Below, piece by piece: positions 1 to 8,346 of a stretch of 64,000 bases of DNA. The notes beneath the pieces are model-generated. The model saw only the letters and a program-made list of their open reading frames with translations, was not told where the DNA came from and did not search any database. The position numbers were made by a program, and so were the translations under genes. Location: the NCBI RefSeq assembly GCF_902493215.1, contig NZ_CABUOL010000003.1:62001-126000 (forward strand), read 5' to 3'. Source of the stretch: an uncultured Mediterranea sp. Its GTDB lineage: Bacteria > Bacteroidota > Bacteroidia > Bacteroidales > Bacteroidaceae. The stretch's first letter is position 1. Every line of letters starts with the position of its first letter.

Positions 1-425
1 ATGACGTGGAGATAGGAGCCAACACGTGCGTAGACCGTGCCACGATGGGAGCCACCATCGTACACCGCGGCGTGAAGCTGGACAACCTTGTCCAGATAGC
101 CCACAACGACGAGATAGGTTCGCACACGGTGATGGCCGCACAGGTAGGCGTGGCCGGTTCGACCAAGGTGGGCGAATGGTGTATGTTCGGCGGCCAAGTA
201 GGCATCGCAGGGCACATCCACATCGGCGACAAAGTCATCTTCGGTGCCCAGTCGGGCGTGCCCAGCAGCACCAAGGGCAACCAGCGCCTGATAGGTACGC
301 CGCCCATGGAAGAGAAGCCCTACTTCAAGTCGCAGGCCATCTTCCGCAAGCTGCCCGATATGTACTTCGAGCTGAACGCGCTCCGCAAAGAACTGAATGA
401 ACTCAAAGAACAATTAAAGAAATAG
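1..425 (+). CDS. lpxD: LpxD C-terminal part, UDP-3-O-acylglucosamine N-acyltransferase (5' truncated)
   Basis: This is the last ~141 codons of LpxD, cut by the window edge; the first full codon is at position 3. LpxD adds the N-linked 3-hydroxyacyl chain to UDP-3-O-acyl-glucosamine in lipid A synthesis. The visible part shows left-handed beta-helix hexapeptide repeats (IGANTCVDRATMGA, VGVAGSTKVGEWCMFGGQVGIAG), a conserved QSGVPSST segment and a charged helical C-terminus ending in KEQLKK. The stop lies 3 bases before lpxC-fabZ, so it is co-transcribed with the rest of the lipid A cluster. Confidence 0.95.
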   Translation, partial: DVEIGANTCVDRATMGATIVHRGVKLDNLVQIAHNDEIGSHTVMAAQVGVAGSTKVGEWCMFGGQVGIAGHIHIGDKVIFGAQSGVPSSTKGNQRLIGTPPMEEKPYFKSQAIFRKLPDMYFELNALRKELNELKEQLKK

Positions 426-428
426 CCC

Positions 429-1814
429 ATGTTGAAACAACAGACTCTGAAAGAAAGCTTTTCGCTCAGCGGAAAGGGGCTTCATACAGGCCTCGAGCTG
501 ACTGTCACTTTCAATCCGGCACCCGAAAACCATGGATATAAGATCCAGCGCATCGACCTGGAAGGCCAACCCGTCATCGACGCCGTAGCCGAAAACGTGG
601 TCGAGACGACACGCGGCACCGTACTGGCCAAGAACGACGTCAAGGTCAGCACCGTGGAACATGGCATGGCAGCCCTCTACGCCCTGGGCATAGACAACTG
701 CCTGATACAGGTGAACGGTCCCGAATTCCCCATCCTGGACGGAAGCGCCCAATATTATGTAAACGAAATAGAACGTGTAGGCATCGAGGAACAGAATGCC
801 GTGAAGGACTTCTACATCATCAAGTCGAAGACGGAATTCCGCGACGAGAAGACCGGTTCGTCCATCATCCTGCTGCCCGACGAGAGCTTCAGCCTGAACG
901 TACTGGTATCCTACGACTCGACCATCCTGCCCAACCAGTTTGCTACGCTGGAAGACATGGGCAAGTTCAAGGACGAAGTGGCCGCCAGCCGCACCTTTGT
1001 CTTTGTACGCGAAATCGAACCCCTGCTTCAGGCAGGCCTCATCAAGGGAGGTGACCTGGACAACGCCATCGTTATCTACGAACGCGAGATGTCGCAGGAG
1101 AACTTCGACAAGCTGGCCGACGTGATGGGCGTGCCCCACATGGATGCCAAGCAGCTGGGCTACATCAACCACAAGCCGCTGGTATGGCCCAACGAATGTG
1201 CCCGCCACAAGCTGCTCGACGTCATCGGCGACATGGCCTTGATAGGCAAGCCCATCAAGGGACGCATCATCGCCACCCGCCCGGGCCACACCATCAACAA
1301 CAAGTTTGCCCGCCAGATGCGCAAGGAAATCCGCCTGCACGAGATACAGGCCCCTACCTACGACTGCAACCGTCCGCCCATCATGGACGTGAACCGCATC
1401 CGCGAGCTCCTGCCCCACCGCTACCCCATGCAGCTGGTGGACAAGGTTATCGAGATAGGTGCCAACTACATCGTGGGCGTGAAGAACGTCACCTCCAACG
1501 AACCTTTCTTCACCGGCCACTTCCCGCAGGAACCGGTCATGCCGGGCGTACTTCAGGTAGAGGCCATGGCACAGACAGGCGGCCTGCTGGTACTGAACTC
1601 CGTAGACGAACCCGAACGCTACTCCACCTACTTCATGAAGATAGACGGCGTGAAGTTCCGCCAGAAGGTGGTGCCCGGCGACACACTGATATTCCGTGTA
1701 GAGCTGCTGGCTCCTATCCGCCGCGGCGTATCCACCATGAAGGGATATGTATTTGTAGGCGAAAAGGTGGTCTGCGAAGCCGAGTTCATGGCACAGATAG
1801 TAAAGAACAAATAA
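429..1814 (+). CDS. lpxC/fabZ: Bifunctional LpxC deacetylase / FabZ dehydratase
   Basis: A 461-residue fusion. The N-terminal ~300 residues are LpxC, the zinc UDP-3-O-acyl-GlcNAc deacetylase that commits lipid A synthesis. Visible metal-site residues are His78 in TVEHGMAAL, and His259 and Asp263 in HKLLDVIGD; His286 in RPGHTINN fits the catalytic histidine. The C-terminal ~145 residues are FabZ, 3-hydroxyacyl-ACP dehydratase, with LLPHRYPMQLVD, the active-site His363 in GHFPQEPVMPGV and Glu377. Joining an enzyme that diverts hydroxyacyl chains to lipid A with one that sends them to phospholipids is established in Bacteroidetes. It starts 3 bases after lpxD, and the gene is intact. Confidence 0.97.
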   Translation: MLKQQTLKESFSLSGKGLHTGLELTVTFNPAPENHGYKIQRIDLEGQPVIDAVAENVVETTRGTVLAKNDVKVSTVEHGMAALYALGIDNCLIQVNGPEFPILDGSAQYYVNEIERVGIEEQNAVKDFYIIKSKTEFRDEKTGSSIILLPDESFSLNVLVSYDSTILPNQFATLEDMGKFKDEVAASRTFVFVREIEPLLQAGLIKGGDLDNAIVIYEREMSQENFDKLADVMGVPHMDAKQLGYINHKPLVWPNECARHKLLDVIGDMALIGKPIKGRIIATRPGHTINNKFARQMRKEIRLHEIQAPTYDCNRPPIMDVNRIRELLPHRYPMQLVDKVIEIGANYIVGVKNVTSNEPFFTGHFPQEPVMPGVLQVEAMAQTGGLLVLNSVDEPERYSTYFMKIDGVKFRQKVVPGDTLIFRVELLAPIRRGVSTMKGYVFVGEKVVCEAEFMAQIVKNK

Positions 1815-1819
1815 ATTAA

Positions 1820-1919
1820 TAATGAAGAATGAAGAATGAAGAATTTCCTTGGGACGCATCCCGTTGCGCAGCCTGAATTCTTCATTCTTCATTCTTAATT
1901 CTTCATTCTTCATTCATAT
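1820..1919. repeat. Purine/pyrimidine short-word inverted repeat between lpxC-fabZ and lpxA
   Basis: The left arm is tandem GAAGAAT words (AATGAAGAATGAAGAAT) and the right arm is tandem ATTCTTC words; they can pair across a unique centre around 1850-1873. The repeat sits inside a co-directional operon. It is one of about eleven such elements in this window. It also creates a spurious upstream extension of the lpxA frame, beginning at 1849. Confidence 0.85.
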
Positions 1920-1920
1920 T

Positions 1921-2697
1921 ATGATCAGTCCCTTAGCATACATCCATCCCGAAGCGAAGATCGGTGAGAATGTGGAAATCGCTCCCTTTGTCTTCATCGA
2001 CAAGAACGTGGTCATCGGCGACAACAACAAGATCATGGCGCACGCCAGTATCCTGTATGGCAGCCGCATCGGAAACGGCAATACCATCTTCCCCGGCGCC
2101 GTCATCGGTGCCATCCCCCAGGACCTGAAGTTCAGAGGCGAAGAAACGACCGCCGAGATTGGCGACAACAACACCATCCGCGAGAATGTGACCGTGAACC
2201 GTGGTACGGCTGCCAAAGGGCGCACCGTTGTGGGCAACAACAACCTGCTGATGGAAGGCGTACACGTGGCCCACGATGCGCAGATAGGGAGCGGATGCAT
2301 TATCGGTAACTCTACCAAGATGGCGGGTGAAATCGTAATTGACGACAACTCCATCATCAGCGCCAACGTGCTGATGCACCAGTTCTGCCGTGTAGGCGGT
2401 TATGGTATGATTCAGGGAGGATGCCGCTTCAGCAAAGATATCCCGCCCTACATCATCGCCGGACGTGAACCGATCTGCTATGCAGGCCTCAATATTGTAG
2501 GACTGCGCCGTCGTGGTTTCTCCAACGAAACCATCGAGACCATCCACAATGCCTACCGCCTCATCTACCAGAGCGGCCTCAACACGACCGATGCCCTGAA
2601 CAAGATTGAAGCGGAAATGGAGATGACGCCCGAGATACGCTACATCGTCGACTTCATCCGAAGCTCGAGCCGAGGCATCATTCCCGCAGGAAAATAA
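1921..2697 (+). CDS. lpxA: LpxA, UDP-GlcNAc acyltransferase
   Basis: A 258-residue trimeric left-handed beta-helix acyltransferase that transfers a 3-hydroxyacyl chain from ACP to UDP-GlcNAc, the first lipid A step. Hexapeptide repeats run through the N-terminal two thirds (IHPEAKIGENVEIAPF, VVIGDNNKI). The catalytic His lies in GVHVAHDAQIG, and the family signature HQFCRVGGYGMIQGG follows. The C-terminal helices end in SSSRGIIPAGK. The ATG at 1921 is chosen because the frame upstream runs through a repeat; MISPLAYIHPEA matches the usual LpxA N-terminus. Confidence 0.96.
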   Translation: MISPLAYIHPEAKIGENVEIAPFVFIDKNVVIGDNNKIMAHASILYGSRIGNGNTIFPGAVIGAIPQDLKFRGEETTAEIGDNNTIRENVTVNRGTAAKGRTVVGNNNLLMEGVHVAHDAQIGSGCIIGNSTKMAGEIVIDDNSIISANVLMHQFCRVGGYGMIQGGCRFSKDIPPYIIAGREPICYAGLNIVGLRRRGFSNETIETIHNAYRLIYQSGLNTTDALNKIEAEMEMTPEIRYIVDFIRSSSRGIIPAGK

Positions 2698-2735
2698 AAA
2701 CGAAAACAAACTCAAGCAACCAACAGACTCAGACT

Positions 2736-3299
2736 ATGATTTATAGATTTACACTTATCTCCGACGAGTCGGACGACTTCGTCAGAGAAATACAGATTGA
2801 CCCGGAAGCCACTTTCTACGACTTCCACAAGGCTATCCTGAAAGCTGTCGACTATACCGACGACCAGATGACTTCTTTCTTCATCTGCGACGAAGACTGG
2901 GAGAAGGAAAAAGAAGTGACGCTGGAAGAGATGGACGACAACTCCGAAACAGACAGTTGGGTGATGAAAGACACCCGTATCGACGAGCTGGTAGAGGACG
3001 AAAAGCAGAAGCTGCTCTACGTGTTCGACTACATGACGGAGCGCTGCTTCTTCATCGAGCTCAGTGAAATCATCACCGGCAAGAACATGAAGGGTGCCAA
3101 ATGCACCAAGAAGGAAGGCGATGCCCCCAAACAGACGGTAGACTTTGCTGAATTCGAAGCCAAGAACAATGCAGCCCTCGACCTCGACGAAAACTTCTAC
3201 GGCGACGAAGACTTCGATATGGACGACTTCGACAAGGACGGCTTCGGCGGTTTCGACGAAGGTAGCGGCGGCAATCCTTACGACGAAGACAGATACTAA
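2736..3299 (+). CDS. PRiA4b ORF-3-like acidic protein
   Basis: A 187-residue soluble protein whose N-terminal half (MIYRFTLISDESDDFVREIQ, then EATFYDFHKAILKAVDY and FFICDEDWEKEKEV) resembles the plasmid pRiA4b ORF-3 / IS1096 passenger family. The C-terminal ~50 residues are very acidic and low complexity (DEDFDMDDFDKDGFGG). There is no signal peptide or membrane segment. In my recollection this gene sits between lpxA and miaA in many Bacteroidales, so it is chromosomal and probably not a transposon passenger here. Its function is unknown. Confidence 0.8.
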   Translation: MIYRFTLISDESDDFVREIQIDPEATFYDFHKAILKAVDYTDDQMTSFFICDEDWEKEKEVTLEEMDDNSETDSWVMKDTRIDELVEDEKQKLLYVFDYMTERCFFIELSEIITGKNMKGAKCTKKEGDAPKQTVDFAEFEAKNNAALDLDENFYGDEDFDMDDFDKDGFGGFDEGSGGNPYDEDRY

Positions 3300-3302
3300 A
3301 TA

Positions 3303-3391
3303 CAATGAAGAATGAAGAATTTCCGCTTTGCGGATGAATGAAAAATTCATCCCATAGTCCTATTCTTCATTCTTCATTTTTAATTCTTCAT
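3303..3391. repeat. Short-word inverted repeat upstream of miaA
   Basis: Left arm AATGAAGAATGAAGAATTT, a centre with a small TCCGC-TTT-GCGGA hairpin, and a right arm of ATTCTTC words ending just before miaA. Same family as the element at 1820-1919. It occupies the whole space where a ribosome binding site for miaA would be expected. Confidence 0.8.
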
Positions 3392-3396
3392 TTCCC

Positions 3397-4290
3397 TTGA
3401 CTCTCCTCGTTCTCATAGGCCCCACCGGCGTAGGCAAAACGGAACTGAGCCTGCGGCTGGCAGAAGCGTTCGGCACATGCATCGTGTCGGCCGATTCGCG
3501 GCAATTGTATGCCGACCTGAAGATAGGAACGGCCGCCCCGACCGAAGAACAGCTCCGGCGGGTGAAGCACTACATGGTGGGCACGCTGGGCCTGACCGAC
3601 TACTACAGCGCTGCCCAATACGAAGCGGAAGTCATGAAACTTCTTGAACAGCTGTTCAAGGAAAAAGACGTCGTCGTACTGACCGGCGGCTCCATGATGT
3701 ATGTGGATGCTGTGTGCAAAGGTATCGACGACATCCCGACCGTAGACAACGAAACACGCACACTGATGCTCCGCCGCTACGAAGAGGAAGGCCTCGACCG
3801 CCTCTGCGCCGAGCTCCGCCTGCTCGATCCCGAATACTACCAGATAGTTGACCTGAAAAACCCCAAGCGTGTCATCCACGCCCTCGAAATCTGCTACATG
3901 ACGGGGAAAACATACACTTCCTTCCGTACCCGACAGACCAAGCCGCGCCCCTTCCGCATCGTCAAGGTGGGACTGACCCGCGACCGCGAGGAACTCTACG
4001 ACCGCATCAACCGCCGCGTGGACCAGATGATGGCCGAAGGCCTGCTGGACGAAGCCCGTCGCGTCTATCCGCACAAAGACTACAACTCATTGAACACCGT
4101 GGGTTACAAGGAACTCTTCAAATACCTGGACGGTGAATGGACACTGGACTTTGCCGTCGAGAAAATCAAACAGAACTCGCGTATCTACTCCCGCAAGCAA
4201 ATGACCTGGTTCAAGCGCGACACCGATATCCGCTGGTTCCACCCCGAACAAGAAACGGAGATACTGGCGTACCTCCGTTCTCAAATCTGA
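3397..4290 (+). CDS. miaA: MiaA, tRNA dimethylallyltransferase
   Basis: A 297-residue enzyme that adds a dimethylallyl group to A37 of tRNAs reading UNN codons. The P-loop GPTGVGKT is at residues 8-15. It is followed by SADSRQLYADLKIGTAAPT (substrate site), VVLTGGSMMYVDAV, and LKNPKRVIHALEI. The C-terminal SRIYSRKQMTWFKRD motif binds tRNA. The most plausible start is TTG at 3397, because no ATG or GTG lies between it and the repeat upstream. The stop is convergent with the GH3 gene, 19 bases away. Confidence 0.94.
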   Translation: MTLLVLIGPTGVGKTELSLRLAEAFGTCIVSADSRQLYADLKIGTAAPTEEQLRRVKHYMVGTLGLTDYYSAAQYEAEVMKLLEQLFKEKDVVVLTGGSMMYVDAVCKGIDDIPTVDNETRTLMLRRYEEEGLDRLCAELRLLDPEYYQIVDLKNPKRVIHALEICYMTGKTYTSFRTRQTKPRPFRIVKVGLTRDREELYDRINRRVDQMMAEGLLDEARRVYPHKDYNSLNTVGYKELFKYLDGEWTLDFAVEKIKQNSRIYSRKQMTWFKRDTDIRWFHPEQETEILAYLRSQI

Positions 4291-4309
4291 ATTTACCTGT
4301 ACATACTTA

Positions 4310-6721
4310 TCAAGGCAATGCCCGCACCGTCTGCTTCAGACGGATATCTTTGCTCGATGCACCTACCATGAACTCGAATTCACCCGGCTCTACCATCCAA
4401 CGCATGTTACGGTCCAGCAGTTGCAGGTCTTCAGGGGTAAGACGGAAGGTGACTTCTTTCGTTTCGCCCGGTTGCAGAGAGACACGTTCGAAACCACGGA
4501 GCTGCGAATCGTAGGTGATGACGCTGCTCACCTTGTCGCGTACGTAGAGCTGTACCACTTCGTCGCCCGCCCGCTTGCCTGTGTTGGTCACCTTCAGGCG
4601 GATGGTATAGTCTCCTTGCGTGGACTGCTCGAGCGGTGTCACTTCGAGGTCGGAATAGACAAAGGTGGTATAACTTAAGCCATAACCGAAGGGATAAAGC
4701 TCACCCAACACACGCGTAGAGCCCGAACCATTGGGACCGGACTGGGGCTGACTGCCATGAGAACCCGGCTTGAAGGGGAAGTTCAGTTCAATCTGTCCCA
4801 CACTCTTGGGAAAGGTCACCGTGAGCTTGCCGCCCGGATTGTGCTCGCCGAAAAGGGTCTCGGCAATCACCGTTCCGCCCTGACAGCTGGGGAACCAAGT
4901 TTCCAGAATGGCAGGGATATGCTTGTCGGCCCAGTTGATGGTGAGCGGCTGGCCGTTGATGAGTACCAGCACGACAGGCTTGCCTGTAGCATGGAGGGCC
5001 TCGAGCAATTGCTGCTGACGTCCCGGCAAGTCGAGCGAGGTGCGCGAACGACTTTCGCCCGTACGGTATTCGTCCTCGCCCAATACGGCGACAATGACAT
5101 CACAATCGGCAGCCTTCTGAACAGCCTCGGCCATGCAGGACTTCTCTTCATCGGTCAACGGAGTGGGCAGAATCTCAGTGGCAGGCCAACCCTTGTCCAC
5201 GATGTCGCATCCCTTGGCGTAGACCACCTCGGCACTGCCTTTCAGATAGGTGCGGAGACCGTCGAGCACGGTCACCTTCTCCAAACGATTGGGACCGTAA
5301 CGGCTTTCCATAAAGTTGCTCTCGGCTGCCAACGGACCGGTAACAAGCACTTTGCGCACCTGCTGACGATTCAGCGGAAGAAGGTTGTCTTCATTCTTCA
5401 GCAAGACAAGCGACTGTTGCTGTATCTGCTTGACGAAGTCCATGTTGCGGTCCACACCACCTACCTTGTCCGAAGCTTTCGTGTCCTCCACATACGGACG
5501 GTCGAAGAGGCCCAGACGGAACTTGACGCGCAGCACTTCGGCCACACGCTTGTCGATGGTAGCCATCGAAATCTTCTTCTGCTCCAGCAGACGGCGGATG
5601 GGCAGGATAAAATCGGCCGGCTTCGTGAAGTGGGTACGCACGTTCAGACCTGCTTCGAGCACCTGGCGCACAGCCTCGTCATAGGTATCGGCCACACGAT
5701 GCTTGGTCTGGACATACTCCACCGCCTCGCTGTCGCTCACCACATAGCCGTCGAAGCCATATTCCTCGCGCAACAGTTCAGTGAGGAAATAGTAACTGGC
5801 CGTCACGGGCACACCGTCCCAGTCGTTGTAACTGCTCATGACGCCCATCGGATGAGCCTCCTGAATGACTTTCTTGAAAGGATAAAGATAAAGCTGGTGC
5901 AACTCGCGCGGCGCCACATGCGGATCGGTACGGCAATTACCATCGCGTCCGCCTTTGGGTACACTATAGACCGCATAATGTTTCAGCGTCGAAGCCACAC
6001 CCTGCGACTGGATACCCTTCACCATCTCCGCACCCAGCGAAGCAATCAGATAAGGGTCTTCGCCGTAGCACTCCAGCGTGCGGCCCCAACGGGGATCGCG
6101 CACCACGTCGAGGATGGGGGCATAGACATTGGTATAGCCCAAGGCCCGCGCTTCCTGCCCAGCGATGGTACCTGCCTGATGTACCAGTTCGCGGTTCCAA
6201 GTGCTGCCGATGGCTATCGGCGCTGGCAGAGGCGTCGCCTTGGTGTGATTCAGGCCATGAATGCCTTCGTTGCTGAAATCCACAGGGATACCCAGTCTCG
6301 TCTCTTCCACAAACCAGCGCTGCACGCGGTTGATGGCTTCGGCATGGTTACTGAAGGGATAGAGCATCTGCTCCACGCGGCGCGCCTTGCCGCCCACACC
6401 GTTGAGCATCTCGTCGATGTTGGCAATACCGTCCTTCCACACCTCCGTCTTCCACCGCTCCGTGGGAAGGGAGTCTTTCAGTACGCGCCCATACCCGTAG
6501 AGTGTAGCCAGCTGGCAGGTTTTTTCGTTGATGTTCATCTGGCGGAGCAGGTCGTCCACCCGCTTGTCCACCGGTTGCGTGGGGTCCTCGTAGACATCTT
6601 TCACGCCATTCTTGTTGAAATCGATCCACCCCTTGTGGTAGATGGACTTGTTCTGTGCCTGCTGGGGGAGGGCCACACACAGGCCCAGCAATGCCGCCAG
6701 CATCGTTCGTTTGTTCTTCAT
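4310..6721 (-). CDS. Glycoside hydrolase family 3 beta-glycosidase (BglX-like), exported
   Basis: An 803-residue protein with an N-terminal signal peptide ending near PQQAQ. Right after it is a Ca-binding-like loop, DFNKNGVKDVYED, resembling a dockerin/EF-hand loop. The GH3 N-terminal barrel follows, with the nucleophile Asp in GYVVSDSEAV near residue 330. Next is the GH3 C-terminal domain, with GEDEYRTGESRSRTSLDLPG, which should hold the acid/base residue, and a C-terminal fibronectin III-like domain. It likely hydrolyses beta-glucosides or xylosides in the periplasm; the exact substrate cannot be told. It lies 33 bases downstream of the Ntn hydrolase gene and is probably co-transcribed with it. 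Confidence 0.92.
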   Translation of the reverse strand: MKNKRTMLAALLGLCVALPQQAQNKSIYHKGWIDFNKNGVKDVYEDPTQPVDKRVDDLLRQMNINEKTCQLATLYGYGRVLKDSLPTERWKTEVWKDGIANIDEMLNGVGGKARRVEQMLYPFSNHAEAINRVQRWFVEETRLGIPVDFSNEGIHGLNHTKATPLPAPIAIGSTWNRELVHQAGTIAGQEARALGYTNVYAPILDVVRDPRWGRTLECYGEDPYLIASLGAEMVKGIQSQGVASTLKHYAVYSVPKGGRDGNCRTDPHVAPRELHQLYLYPFKKVIQEAHPMGVMSSYNDWDGVPVTASYYFLTELLREEYGFDGYVVSDSEAVEYVQTKHRVADTYDEAVRQVLEAGLNVRTHFTKPADFILPIRRLLEQKKISMATIDKRVAEVLRVKFRLGLFDRPYVEDTKASDKVGGVDRNMDFVKQIQQQSLVLLKNEDNLLPLNRQQVRKVLVTGPLAAESNFMESRYGPNRLEKVTVLDGLRTYLKGSAEVVYAKGCDIVDKGWPATEILPTPLTDEEKSCMAEAVQKAADCDVIVAVLGEDEYRTGESRSRTSLDLPGRQQQLLEALHATGKPVVLVLINGQPLTINWADKHIPAILETWFPSCQGGTVIAETLFGEHNPGGKLTVTFPKSVGQIELNFPFKPGSHGSQPQSGPNGSGSTRVLGELYPFGYGLSYTTFVYSDLEVTPLEQSTQGDYTIRLKVTNTGKRAGDEVVQLYVRDKVSSVITYDSQLRGFERVSLQPGETKEVTFRLTPEDLQLLDRNMRWMVEPGEFEFMVGASSKDIRLKQTVRALP

Positions 6722-6754
6722 GTTATTTTCTCTTTCTCTATATGATTGTTTTGA

Positions 6755-7966
6755 TTACTCGTAACACTTCCACAACTCTGCCCTGTCCAGCTTGCGGTAA
6801 AGCGCCTGCATCTCTTGCCTGTCCACCCGACCCTTGCGACGCCAGCCTTCCAATACAGGCTCTGTCAGGCGGAAATTCTTTTCCTCAAGGGGAGCCAGAC
6901 GCTGCATGTAGCCGTTGCCCTCCGCATTGTAGAGCAGGGACCAGTGCAGATAGCGGTCGCTACCCATGCCCCACTTCAGGGAAAACACGTTGTCCTTCAG
7001 ACGCAGGGAGGCGGCAGACAGAGGTGAAGTACCCAGCGACTGGTCCATCGCCACCATCTGGGGCAAGGCCTCGTCTACCCACAGAGGCACGGCCACACCT
7101 GTAGGCGGATAGCCCAGCAAGGTCCACATCGTTGTCAGCTCGGAAGCCTCGCCCTTCTTCACGCCCTGCACCACAACCGAACAGGAAGTGCTGCTGCGAG
7201 GGATGAAGTCCTGGTCGGCAAACCAGCCCGAAGCCTCCGCTCCCGTGAAGGGCGGCTGGCGCAGGTCGATGCCCAACAGGCAATTGTGGAAGGAGCGCGA
7301 CAGGTCGCCAAAGATACGCTGGGGCGTGAGGGCCTGCGCACGTGCCAGAGGCGGAAGCACGCGCTCGGCCTCCTTGTAGCGCACCACGCCTGCTCCCGGC
7401 CCATACTGTCCAGACACGGAGAAGTTGGTGCGGGCCACATAGCCATCGGGGGCCGTTGCAGGGTCATTGGCATCGTATATCTTATAGGTATAGTAATCTA
7501 CCTCGAACATCATGGCCCCGCCCTGCGCATCTATCGCGCCGAAATTGGCCTCTATGCGGCTGGGCTTGGCAAGGGTGTCGAGGAAGTGGCGGAAGTCGTC
7601 CACCGTGGCACAGACTTCGAGCGCTCGATAGATGACGCGGCCGTTGGCCTCGCCCCGCTCCTCGCCGTCCTCCACGTCCACGAGGTTGTAGCTCTGCGTA
7701 TTCATCAGCGCGAAGCCTGCCGAATTGGTACCGATCCACGCCTCACGCTTCAGGTGGAAGTCTTCGCTATTGACCACGGCAATGAAGTCGTACTTCTCGC
7801 CGCGGACATACTCCACGTGGTTCTTCAAAAAATCGGTATCGCGATGCTTCCACAACAGGGGGCGTCCGTCAGGTGTCGCCCGTCCGGACACAACGACCGA
7901 GGTACAGGCCAGCGCAGGTGTCAGCCAAGCGGCCAGCAGAGCAGTCAAAAGCAGGATGTTTTTCAT
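6755..7966 (-). CDS. Exported Ntn-type hydrolase, C45/C59-like
   Basis: A 403-residue protein with signal peptide MKNILLLTALLAAWLTPALA. Cleavage would expose Cys in CTSVVV, the expected N-terminal nucleophile of choloylglycine hydrolase or acyl-CoA:isopenicillin acyltransferase-like enzymes. DGRPLLWKHRDTD continues the family pattern. The substrate could be an acyl-amide such as a bile salt, penicillin-like or peptide amide; the sequence does not decide. ATG at 7966 is preferred over the in-frame ATG at 7999, because GGAGG lies 7 bases upstream of it and the likely transcript starts at about 7990. It is first in an apparent operon with the GH3 gene. Confidence 0.82.
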   Translation of the reverse strand: MKNILLLTALLAAWLTPALACTSVVVSGRATPDGRPLLWKHRDTDFLKNHVEYVRGEKYDFIAVVNSEDFHLKREAWIGTNSAGFALMNTQSYNLVDVEDGEERGEANGRVIYRALEVCATVDDFRHFLDTLAKPSRIEANFGAIDAQGGAMMFEVDYYTYKIYDANDPATAPDGYVARTNFSVSGQYGPGAGVVRYKEAERVLPPLARAQALTPQRIFGDLSRSFHNCLLGIDLRQPPFTGAEASGWFADQDFIPRSSTSCSVVVQGVKKGEASELTTMWTLLGYPPTGVAVPLWVDEALPQMVAMDQSLGTSPLSAASLRLKDNVFSLKWGMGSDRYLHWSLLYNAEGNGYMQRLAPLEEKNFRLTEPVLEGWRRKGRVDRQEMQALYRKLDRAELWKCYE

Positions 7967-7973
7967 TTTAAAG

Positions 7974-8004
7974 CCTCCGTTTACGTTCACGGAGGACAAA
8001 GATA
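7974..8004 (-). promoter_or_regulatory. Promoter and RBS-sequestering hairpin of the Ntn hydrolase gene
   Basis: The minus strand reads TATCTTTG at 8004-7997, a perfect match to the Bacteroides -7 box TAnnTTTG. Directly downstream, CCTCCGT and ACGGAGG (7995-7989 and 7980-7974) are perfect 7-base complements around an 8-base loop. The second arm contains the GGAGG ribosome binding site for the start at 7966. Transcription would begin within the first arm, so the mRNA may open with a hairpin that hides its own ribosome binding site. Confidence 0.6.
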
Positions 8005-8040
8005 CGGAAAGTCGAGAGTAGAAAAAACAAGTTTACTTGA

Positions 8041-8155
8041 TTTTTTATACCGAGACGCATCCTATCTTATCAAAAGAAACGCAAAGGTGAGCGGAGAACA
8101 AAATATTGAAACTCCTTTCAGCTATTTTTTATCCCGAGCCGCAACCTATCTTATC
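8041..8155. repeat. 31-base direct repeat, 84-base period, upstream of the Ntn hydrolase promoter
   Basis: The copies at 8041-8071 and 8125-8155 share TTTTTTAT, CCGAG and CCTATCTTATC and differ at three positions. They lie upstream of the 7997-8004 promoter on its own strand. They could be paired regulator sites or a duplicated remnant. Nothing in this stretch is coding. Confidence 0.6.
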
Positions 8156-8185
8156 CCCCAATAGGACAAATCGAGAAAAGCACGA

Positions 8186-8338
8186 GAGACTGTCCCCAAA
8201 TAGAGAAGTTCTAACATTTTGTCATTCCGAACGTAGTGAAGAATCTCAAAAACAGCAGCTCGTGTATTGAGATCCTTCACTACGTTCAGGATGACATTAC
8301 GTTTTGATTACACTCTTCTATTCTGAGACCTCTTGTCA
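8186..8338. repeat. Dispersed hairpin element, copy 1 (CATTCCGAACGTAGTGAAG type)
   Basis: Non-coding element with the stem ACGTAGTGAAGAATCTC pairing with GAGATCCTTCACTACGT, flanked by CTAACATTTTGTCATTC on the left and GATGACATTACGTTTTGATTA on the right. A second copy at 52030-52183 has the same flanks but different, compensating stem bases. The outer ends are imperfect inverted repeats resembling the ends of the 27685 and 58374 elements. Confidence 0.75.
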
Positions 8339-8346
8339 AAATAAAC

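Noticed and set aside
414..1913. 499-codon open frame on the minus strand
   Set aside because: It is antisense to the intact lpxC-fabZ gene and its translation is low-complexity Val/His/Gly-rich, as expected from a codon-biased complementary strand.
1849..1920. N-terminal extension of LpxA
   Set aside because: The extra residues come from the short-word repeat; the family N-terminus begins at 1921.
2736..3299. Transposon passenger gene
   Set aside because: Despite similarity to IS1096/pRiA4b ORF-3, there is no transposase or inverted end nearby, and the gene sits in a lipid A/tRNA modification cluster with host-like composition.
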